Shown: one piece after another, positions 31,037-37,236 of the stretch | How positions within the stretch are numbered: position 1 is the first letter of the stretch | Layout: every line of letters begins with the position of its first letter | Assembly (NCBI GenBank): GCA_012841145.1 | Contig: DUVH01000015.1 | Span: 1 to 37,236 of the forward strand | Direction of reading: 5' to 3' | From: Clostridiaceae bacterium | Lineage (GTDB): Bacteria > Bacillota > Clostridia > Saccharofermentanales > DTU023 | Length of the DNA stretch: 37,236 nt | Program-made: the position numbers and the translations under genes | Notes under the pieces: model-generated | Database searches by the model: none | The model's input: the letters and a program-made list of their open reading frames with translations, nothing else | What the model was told of the DNA's origin: nothing

Positions 31037-32020
31037 TTAGTCTATTTTGTCTTTGTCCTCATCTGATTCTTCGGAAACAGCTTCGCTGACCTCAATAATT
31101 CCGTCGGGCACTCCCGCTAGACTCGCTACAATGCGCTCACGCCGACGACCACGCAGAAAAATCGCGATCAGAAAAACGCCGGAAACGAGTACCATAAGTG
31201 CGGACAGCACTTGAGATACGCGCAAATTGTAGCCTAGGAGTGTAAACATCAAGGAGTCAGTACGTATTCCCTCGACGAAGAATCGAACGAGTCCATACAG
31301 GAACAGATATGAATGAAACGTCGTCCACGGACGCTTTGCGTGCCTGCGAACATAGATAAGAATGACAAAAATGATCATATTCGCAATGAATTCGTAGAGG
31401 AATGTCGGATGAACGGGCAGTGCGGGATCCATGCCGGGAAGCGGGTTTGCAGGATCCGGATTGATCGCGGCGAGACCGTTCGCCGTCCCCTCACTAATCA
31501 TCCCCCAGGGCAACGATGTGTTCGTTCCGAACGCTTCCTGATTAAAGAAGTTGCCCCATCTCCCGATCCCCTGACCGAGCGGAACGTACACGGCAAAGAA
31601 ATCGAGCGGACGGTGGAGTTTCATCTTTTTGACCTTCGTAATAATGATGATTGCGATGATCCCCCCGATGACTCCCCCGTAAAAAGCAAGTCCGCCCTCT
31701 CGGAAATTGAGGATCGACTTCCAGTTCCCCTTGAAATGTTCCCACTCAAAAGCGACGTAGTAGAGACGTGCGCCGATAAGAATAGCCGGTATCATCCACA
31801 AGAAATAATCGATGACATCATCACTCAATAGATTGTGGTGTTTTGCTTGGCGCATGGCGAGCACAATGCACAACACCATCGCGACGGCAAAGAGCATCCC
31901 ATACCAGTAAACAACCACGTGCCGACCGAAGAGATTAAACTGAAAAGCAATCCGGCTGACCGACAGATCATGGATCCCCAGTCCGGGAAATGAAACACTG
32001 TAATTCAAAATGGCATGCAT
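31037..32020 (-). CDS. lgt: Prolipoprotein diacylglyceryl transferase
   Basis: A 327-residue membrane enzyme that attaches diacylglycerol to the lipobox cysteine, the first step in maturing lipoproteins such as the two at the left of this window. The Lgt signature GRWGNFFNQEAFG is intact, with YWYGMLFAVA, GGLAFYGGVIGG, HPTFLYE and GLVRFFVEGIRTD. About seven transmembrane helices. The C-terminus has an acidic tail (EESDEDKDKID). GGGAGG lies 6 bases before the ATG. Confidence 0.97.
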   Translation of the reverse strand: MHAILNYSVSFPGLGIHDLSVSRIAFQFNLFGRHVVVYWYGMLFAVAMVLCIVLAMRQAKHHNLLSDDVIDYFLWMIPAILIGARLYYVAFEWEHFKGNWKSILNFREGGLAFYGGVIGGIIAIIIITKVKKMKLHRPLDFFAVYVPLGQGIGRWGNFFNQEAFGTNTSLPWGMISEGTANGLAAINPDPANPLPGMDPALPVHPTFLYEFIANMIIFVILIYVRRHAKRPWTTFHSYLFLYGLVRFFVEGIRTDSLMFTLLGYNLRVSQVLSALMVLVSGVFLIAIFLRGRRRERIVASLAGVPDGIIEVSEAVSEESDEDKDKID

Positions 32021-32042
32021 AATCGACCTCCCGCAAATCTCA

Positions 32043-33020
32043 CTATTCTATGATACACGACATGCCTGAAAGCGGAGCTTCTCCGCCTGACTGATGCAAC
32101 GCTCTAACTGCATCGAGATCGGCGCGAACTCGCGCCGCCAAATCATGGATCGTAGAGAAAACGCACTCGTCACGTATGAAAGCTTCAAATTCGACGGCGA
32201 GTGTTCGACCGTACAGATCGCCGTCATAATCGTAAAGATGCGTCTCGACGAGCATATCGCTCCCCGTCTCCCGTACGGAAGGTGCGACACCGACATTGGT
32301 AATCGACGGCCATCTCACGCCGTCCAGACGCGTATGCGTCGCGTAAACGCCTCGCCTCAGCAGTGCGGAAGTCGACGGATACGTGAAGTTGGCAGTGGGA
32401 AATCCGATCCTTGAGCCGAGATTGCTGCCGCTCACGACAATACCTTGGAGACGAAACGCACTCTCCATCATCTCCGTCGCTTCTTCAATATGGCCAATCG
32501 CCAAAGCTTCACGAATTCTCGTACTCGTAACTTTTCTCCCCTTCCACAAGAAATCGGGAACAATCAGGGGTTCCAGCGCATTGTGCCTCGCGAACTCTTT
32601 GAGAAACGCCGCATCGCCCTGCCCCTTCCATCCGAACCTTCCGTCTTCACCGATCGCCAGCAGCCGGGTATTGAGGCTCTCTACCAAAACACCGCGCAAA
32701 AAGGAGTCCGCGCTCAGGTGACAGAATTCGGACGTCAACGGAATGAGAAAGATATCCTCAACGCCGAGCGAGCGGAGCGTTTCAATTTTCTCATCGTCTG
32801 TCATGAGGAAATCGTGATTGACAATTCTATCGTTGAAACCGACACCCGTGTCATACGAAAAGGTAAAGACGCCCGGGCGTAGCTCGAGCGTTTCACATCG
32901 GCGCATCAACATCGAGATGAGGTGTCGATGGCCCTTGTGCACACCGTCAAACACGCCCAGCGCGATACCGCGCGGCGCAAACGGGAGATGTTCTGATTTT
33001 CTGTAAACGTTCAACGCCAT
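32043..33020 (-). CDS. ribF: Bifunctional riboflavin kinase/FAD synthetase
   Basis: A 325-residue enzyme making FMN then FAD from riboflavin. The N-terminal nucleotidyltransferase domain has GVFDGVHKGHRHLI and the signature SSTRIREALAIGHIEEA (written TSTRIREAL here). The C-terminal flavokinase domain has GSNLGSRIGFPTANF and the conserved THLYDYDGDLYG and FIRDE. The gene starts one base after truB ends, the usual truB-ribF pair. Confidence 0.96.
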   Translation of the reverse strand: MALNVYRKSEHLPFAPRGIALGVFDGVHKGHRHLISMLMRRCETLELRPGVFTFSYDTGVGFNDRIVNHDFLMTDDEKIETLRSLGVEDIFLIPLTSEFCHLSADSFLRGVLVESLNTRLLAIGEDGRFGWKGQGDAAFLKEFARHNALEPLIVPDFLWKGRKVTSTRIREALAIGHIEEATEMMESAFRLQGIVVSGSNLGSRIGFPTANFTYPSTSALLRRGVYATHTRLDGVRWPSITNVGVAPSVRETGSDMLVETHLYDYDGDLYGRTLAVEFEAFIRDECVFSTIHDLAARVRADLDAVRALHQSGGEAPLSGMSCIIE

Positions 33021-33021
33021 C

Positions 33022-34056
33022 TCAACATGAACTTCCTTTAAATGTTTTTAAATCGTCAGGCTCCAGAAATACGCGTTTTACGCGATAGTACCGTCCTTCG
33101 ACGCAACCGAACGCGACCAGCCGGTCTTCGCAAAGGAAAGCGAGCAGGCCGTCCTCCTCGTTTGACGCGCACTCACGAGGCGATGAAAGGAGTCGTCCCC
33201 TGTCAACCGGGACTTTCCGCCCGTGGGCAAGATCCAACGCGTCCTCTCTGTCAAAAACGACGTTCCGCCAACCGGCAAACACGGAAGCGAGCGAGCGTAC
33301 CGTACCGTCCTCCGCCAGTCGTCGCCTGAGATGTATCGGATCACGATCGAGCGCATTGAAAGCATCAAACAAATCGTCGAGCGCAACGCTCTGCTCGATA
33401 ACAAGGGGGCCCGCAGCGAGACGCCGCAAGCTCCGAGCGTGAGCAAAACATCCGAGCGCTCGACCGAATTCCTCAGCGAGCACACGGATGTATGTTCCGG
33501 AACTGACGAGAAACTCAACTGAAACGACCGGAAAACCCATCTCCTCATCGATCGACAAACCGCGATAAATCGCCTCGTAAACAGTGATCTCGCGTTCAGG
33601 CAAGTCGACATCGCGCCCCTCGCGCGCATACCGGTAAAGGCGTTCGCCGTCAACCTTGACAGCCGAGAAAATCGGTACCTGCTGTATGCGCTCGCCGACA
33701 AACGAGCGCGTTACAACCTCAAGATCTCTTTGAATACCGCCGTTATCCGAGATAAACCGTCTCCATACCATTTCAGGTGTTCGCTCGATCGTTTCCCCCG
33801 TACAATCCATCGTGTCGGTCGACATACCGAGCGATATGTCGCAGAGATAACGCTTATTCCAGTGGAGCATATAGTGGGCGGCAGCCGTCGCGCGACCGAA
33901 ACAGATCGGGAGCACGCCCGTCGCAAAAGGATCGAGCGTCCCTGTATGCCCGACCCTCTTCTCGCCGAGCAGCACGCGCGCTCGCGAAACGACGGCTGCC
34001 GATGTCATGCCTTCCTCTTTGTCAATGACGAGAACGCCACCTGACGTGAGCGTCAT
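33022..34056 (-). CDS. truB: tRNA pseudouridine-55 synthase
   Basis: A 344-residue enzyme that makes pseudouridine 55 in the T-loop of tRNAs. Motifs: GVLVIDKEEGMTS, KRVGHTGTLDPFATGVLPI with the catalytic Asp, QVPIFSAVKVDGERLYRYAR, and VEFLVSSGTYIRVLAEEFG. The C-terminus of about 100 residues is longer than in E. coli and ends in a PUA-like segment. Overlaps the nrnA stop as ATGA and continues the conserved infB-rbfA-nrnA-truB-ribF order. Confidence 0.96.
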   Translation of the reverse strand: MTLTSGGVLVIDKEEGMTSAAVVSRARVLLGEKRVGHTGTLDPFATGVLPICFGRATAAAHYMLHWNKRYLCDISLGMSTDTMDCTGETIERTPEMVWRRFISDNGGIQRDLEVVTRSFVGERIQQVPIFSAVKVDGERLYRYAREGRDVDLPEREITVYEAIYRGLSIDEEMGFPVVSVEFLVSSGTYIRVLAEEFGRALGCFAHARSLRRLAAGPLVIEQSVALDDLFDAFNALDRDPIHLRRRLAEDGTVRSLASVFAGWRNVVFDREDALDLAHGRKVPVDRGRLLSSPRECASNEEDGLLAFLCEDRLVAFGCVEGRYYRVKRVFLEPDDLKTFKGSSC

Positions 34057-35093
34057 GAATCAAGCTCTCCCATACACTCGTCAAGGTGTCTTTTCGCTTC
34101 TTGCAGGATCAATTCCTTCGCCTCGTCCAATGCGGTATTGTTCAGCGTCACCCCTGCAGCTCGAACATGTCCGCCCCCGCCAAACTGTATCGCAAATTTT
34201 GCGGCATTGAAACATCCGTTCGAGCGGATGTTGATCCGCACACCGGGAGGGTTTTCCATCTCGATGAAAAGAAACGCCACCTCAACGCCATCAGCTGCCC
34301 TCATCTCCGAGGCGAAATTGGTAAGATCATTATCCGTAACGCCTCGCCGCTCCAGCATGTCGCACGTCACTGAAGCGACCAAAATACGGCCGCCTTCGAT
34401 CGTAACGATTCGTGAAAAGATATCTCCTTTAATCTGAAGGCGTCCGACCGTCGTACGGTCAAACAGTTCGTGATGAAGCGTCGTAAGATCAACATCGAAA
34501 CGTTCAAGCAGAAAAGCTGCCTGTCGAAAAGCGAGAGGTGTCGTGCTGCTATAAGCATACCTTCCCGTATCGGTAATGGCCCCCGCTAACAAAAGAACGG
34601 CGATATCTTTATTGAACAGCGGCTTCGCGAGATGAAGTTCCAAATCCCAGATAATTTCAAAAGCTAATTCGCAAGTAGAAGATGCCGACGGTACGACAAA
34701 ATCCAATCTGCCCAGATCAGATGAAATGACGTGGTGATCTACGGAGCCTCGGAGGCGTGACTGTGTCAGACATTCAGCACGAGCGCCCACTCGATCCGTT
34801 TCGTGGCAGTCAATCGCCAGAGCGAGATCAAACGAAGAGCATGTCAACCCGGGTTCAAATACCTGCAATGTTTCGAGGAGCGGAAGATGAGACATCAATG
34901 CGGGAGGCTCCGCATCCGTCAAGACCGTCGTCTTACATCCAATCGCTCGGAAGACTTCGGCAAGCGATATAGATGCACCGATCGCATCCGGATCAAACCG
35001 TTCATGAGGCAAGAACGCGATACTGCCTCCCTCAGAAGCCAGATCGAGAACAACCTCAAGAAGTCGTCTCCTTATGTCTTGTTTACTACTCAT
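34053..35093 (-). CDS. nrnA: DHH-family phosphoesterase (NrnA, nanoRNase/pAp phosphatase)
   Basis: A 346-residue enzyme of the DHH/DHHA1 family, which degrades very short RNAs and 3',5'-pAp. Metal ligands: His30, Asp34 and Asp36 (HERFDPDAIG), Asp95 (AIDCHETDR), and the DHH at 119-121 (SVDHHVI). The C-terminal DHHA1 domain carries the substrate-binding FGGGGHVRAAG. Motif I reads F-D-P-D, where homologues usually have P-D-G-D. AGGGTG lies just before the ATG. It is separated from rbfA by 96 bases and overlaps truB by 4. Confidence 0.93.
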   Translation of the reverse strand: MSSKQDIRRRLLEVVLDLASEGGSIAFLPHERFDPDAIGASISLAEVFRAIGCKTTVLTDAEPPALMSHLPLLETLQVFEPGLTCSSFDLALAIDCHETDRVGARAECLTQSRLRGSVDHHVISSDLGRLDFVVPSASSTCELAFEIIWDLELHLAKPLFNKDIAVLLLAGAITDTGRYAYSSTTPLAFRQAAFLLERFDVDLTTLHHELFDRTTVGRLQIKGDIFSRIVTIEGGRILVASVTCDMLERRGVTDNDLTNFASEMRAADGVEVAFLFIEMENPPGVRINIRSNGCFNAAKFAIQFGGGGHVRAAGVTLNNTALDEAKELILQEAKRHLDECMGELDS

Positions 35094-35189
35094 CGCACAC
35101 CCTGAAAATATTGAATCGCGAGATCGAGTGGCGTCTCACGCCCATCGACTTCGCGATTGCCCTCATCATCCGTACATTGGATGACCGTT

Positions 35190-35543
35190 CTATCCCCGAT
35201 CTTTCTGATCGTTGACTGATTTTATCAATCGCTCGATCGATTCACCGTAGCGAAAGCTCATATCCTCCATAAAAACAAGACGCGGTACTTTTTTTGAGCG
35301 CATTCTGGAGGCAAGCTCTTTACGAAGAAAACCTGACGCTTTTTCAAATGCTTTTTTCGCCTTTTCGCGGTCGTCATCGGAGCCGTACACACTATAAAAT
35401 ACTCTGGCGACTGAAAGATCGCTGCTCACCTTGACACCGGTCAGGGAGGCGATTCCTGAAATGCGCGGATCGTTTATTTTTTTGTAGATGACGTCGGCGA
35501 GTATTCTGTATACCTCATCGCCGTATCGGTCTGCCCTACGCAT
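35190..35543 (-). CDS. rbfA: Ribosome-binding factor A
   Basis: A 117-residue KH-like protein needed for late 16S rRNA maturation of the 30S subunit. [20 protein letters not shown] at the start, [18 protein letters not shown], and the C-terminal [12 protein letters not shown] are the family pattern (the last corresponds to D-x-x-x-x-x-G-x-x-I). It overlaps the end of infB by 8 bases, and its order after infB is conserved in bacteria. Confidence 0.95.
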   Translation of the reverse strand: MRRADRYGDEVYRILADVIYKKINDPRISGIASLTGVKVSSDLSVARVFYSVYGSDDDREKAKKAFEKASGFLRKELASRMRSKKVPRLVFMEDMSFRYGESIERLIKSVNDQKDRG

Positions 35544-37236
35544 CTTCCTGCACTTCCCTCATTGTGTAAAACTCAATCTCATCACCGATTTTAATATCGT
35601 TAAAGCGATCCAGACTCAGGCCGCACTCGTATCCGGCTTGAACTTCGCGCACGTCGTCTTTGAACCTGCGCAACGATGCGAGTTTCGTCTCGTAGATGAC
35701 GATTCCGTCGCGCACGAGACGCGCGCTGTCATTTCGATTGACTCGACCTTCTCTGATATAGCATCCGGCAATCGTGCCGACAGCAGAAGCGTGGAAGACC
35801 TCGCGAACCTCCGCGTATCCGACGACAACTTCCTTCAAGACGGGCGCCAACATGCCCTTCATCGCCTGCTCGACTTCTTCGATCGCCTCGTAAATGACGC
35901 GATAGAGATGAATATCGATATCGGAATCGGCCGCGATCGCCGCCGCCGTTGTCGCCGGTCTCACGTTGAAACCGATAATAATCGCATCCGAAACCTCCGC
36001 GAGGCGGATGTCCGATTCCGTAATCGCACCGACGGCACCGTGGATCACATTGACGCGAATCTTCTCCGTCGTCAATTTTGTCAAGGATTGCGTCATCGCT
36101 TCGACAGATCCTTGCGTATCGGCTTTCACGATTATATTGAGATCGATTAATTCCTCATCCGCCATCCGCGAGAACAGAGTGTCAAGCGACATGCGGGACG
36201 ACTGGCGCAAGGCAGATTCGCGCTCTTCCGTCTTGCGTTTATCGACAAGATCGCGTGCGACGCGCTCGTTCTCCACCTGATAGAGGATATCGCCGCCCTC
36301 AGGCACCTCATCGAGACCGATAATCTCGACGGGCATTGACGGTCCGGCCTCTTCAAGCTGCTGTCCGCGATCGTTATACATCATACGGACGCGCCCGATC
36401 GCACTGCCCACAACGACCGTGTCGCCCTGCCTGAGCGTACCGCGTTGGACAAGGATCGTCGCGAGAGGACCGCGCGCTCGATCAAGCTTCGCTTCAATGA
36501 CCGTTCCTTTCGCCTGCCTGTCCGGGTTAGCCTTAAGTTCCAATACGTCTGCCGTCAGGAGAATCATCTCCAGCAGATCATCCATATTTTCGCCTGTTTT
36601 CGCCGAGACGGGAACGATGGTCGTCTGGCCGCCCCAATCGGAGTCCATCAAATTGTAATTTGCCAATTCGCGCTTAACGCGATCGACATCGGCTTCCGGT
36701 CGGTCGATCTTGTTGATCGCGACGATAATCTCCGTATCGGCCGCACGTGCGTGATTGATCGCCTCAACCGTCTGCGGCATGACGCCGTCGTCAGCGGCGA
36801 CGACGAGGATCGCAATATCAGTAACTTGCGCGCCGCGCGCTCGCAGTGTTGTAAACGCTTCATGACCAGGCGTATCGAGGAAAGTGATTGTACGACCGTC
36901 AACTTTGACGGAATACGCACCGATGTGCTGCGTAATACCGCCCGCCTCACCGGCCGTCACGGACGATTCGCGAATATGGTCGAGAATCGACGTCTTTCCG
37001 TGATCGACGTGGCCCATGACAACGACAACGGGAGGTCTTGCGACGAGATCTTTTTCGTCGTCATCCGAATCGTCAAACAAGATATCTTCTTCCGTCACTT
37101 CAACAAATTTTTCGCTCGTGATGCCGAATTCCGACACAACAATTTCCGCCGTCTCGTAATCAATGTCCTGATTGATCGTCACCATCATACCGAGACCCAT
37201 CAACTTCACAATGACGTCGGCAGTCGACTTCTTAAT
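35536..37236 (-). CDS. infB: Translation initiation factor IF-2 (5' end beyond the window)
   Basis: The last 566 residues of IF-2, the GTPase that brings initiator tRNA to the 30S subunit. The frame is open to the right edge, reading [20 protein letters not shown], which is the IF2 N-terminal module, so the GTG at 37209 is internal and the gene is cut by the window. G-domain motifs: GHVDHGKTS (G1), [10 protein letters not shown] (G2), DTPGHEAF (G3), NKID (G4) and SAK (G5). Domains II, III and the tRNA-binding C-terminus (ending [14 protein letters not shown]) are complete. Confidence 0.97.
   Translation of the reverse strand: MKKSTADVIVKLMGLGMMVTINQDIDYETAEIVVSEFGITSEKFVEVTEEDILFDDSDDDEKDLVARPPVVVVMGHVDHGKTSILDHIRESSVTAGEAGGITQHIGAYSVKVDGRTITFLDTPGHEAFTTLRARGAQVTDIAILVVAADDGVMPQTVEAINHARAADTEIIVAINKIDRPEADVDRVKRELANYNLMDSDWGGQTTIVPVSAKTGENMDDLLEMILLTADVLELKANPDRQAKGTVIEAKLDRARGPLATILVQRGTLRQGDTVVVGSAIGRVRMMYNDRGQQLEEAGPSMPVEIIGLDEVPEGGDILYQVENERVARDLVDKRKTEERESALRQSSRMSLDTLFSRMADEELIDLNIIVKADTQGSVEAMTQSLTKLTTEKIRVNVIHGAVGAITESDIRLAEVSDAIIIGFNVRPATTAAAIAADSDIDIHLYRVIYEAIEEVEQAMKGMLAPVLKEVVVGYAEVREVFHASAVGTIAGCYIREGRVNRNDSARLVRDGIVIYETKLASLRRFKDDVREVQAGYECGLSLDRFNDIKIGDEIEFYTMREVQEDA

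Noticed and set aside
33078-33701. 207-codon minus-strand open frame
   Set aside because: A shifted-frame shadow of truB, rich in Arg and Ser as expected of an out-of-frame reading.
37207-37209. Start of infB at the GTG at 37209
   Set aside because: The frame stays open to the window edge and reads as the IF2 N-terminal module, so the true start is outside the window.

Overview
The window reads as part of a Firmicutes chromosome, most likely a member of the Clostridia. The evidence is a Gram-positive style division and cell-wall cluster (mraZ-rsmH-ftsL-PASTA penicillin-binding protein-murF-mraY-ftsW-murG-ftsQ-sbp-ftsZ), strong AGGAGG-type ribosome binding sites, frequent GTG starts, an OmpR-type two-component pair, and no outer-membrane genes. 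Every gene from about 3.1 kb to the right edge lies on the minus strand; only the first 3 kb is plus strand. I cannot name the species.

Left end (1-3.1 kb, plus strand, visibly AT-rich in the first kilobase): a perfect 34-bp palindrome, a duplicated leader plus truncated 5' end of a Phd/YefM-type antitoxin gene, three 23-bp tandem units, the intact antitoxin gene, and what looks like a frameshifted stub of its Doc-type toxin. Two lipoprotein genes follow. The first carries a C-terminal phosphatidylethanolamine-binding (YbhB-like) domain; the second is of unknown function. A shared bidirectional terminator separates them from a minus-strand tRNA-Ser(CGA).

3.2-7.8 kb (minus strand): a short operon of a coiled-coil protein, D-Ala-D-Ala ligase (ddl), a 3-transmembrane protein with a very long helical tail (topology like MotA/ZorA), and a soluble partner of unknown function. 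The last two are the least explained genes in the window. 7.8-13.1 kb: coaD, rsmD, recG, nth and a secreted HtrA-like protein whose catalytic Ser and His both appear to be replaced. 13.2-16 kb: histidine kinase, response regulator and nrdR. 16.1-28.8 kb: the division and cell-wall cluster, which lacks murC, murD, murE and ftsA. 29-31 kb: a nitrilase-family hydrolase and rodA. 31-37.2 kb: lgt, ribF, truB, nrnA, rbfA and the 3' part of infB, which runs off the right edge.

Functionally, most of the window makes and directs peptidoglycan: ddl and murF build the D-Ala-D-Ala stem, mraY and murG make lipid II, the two SEDS polymerases ftsW and rodA with the class B PBP assemble the wall, and ftsZ, ftsL and ftsQ place the septum. 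lgt lipidates lipoproteins such as the two at the left end. Many neighbours overlap by 4-20 bases, implying translational coupling in long operons. Predicted promoters lie upstream of the second lipoprotein gene, tRNA-Ser, the coiled-coil gene, ftsZ and mraZ.
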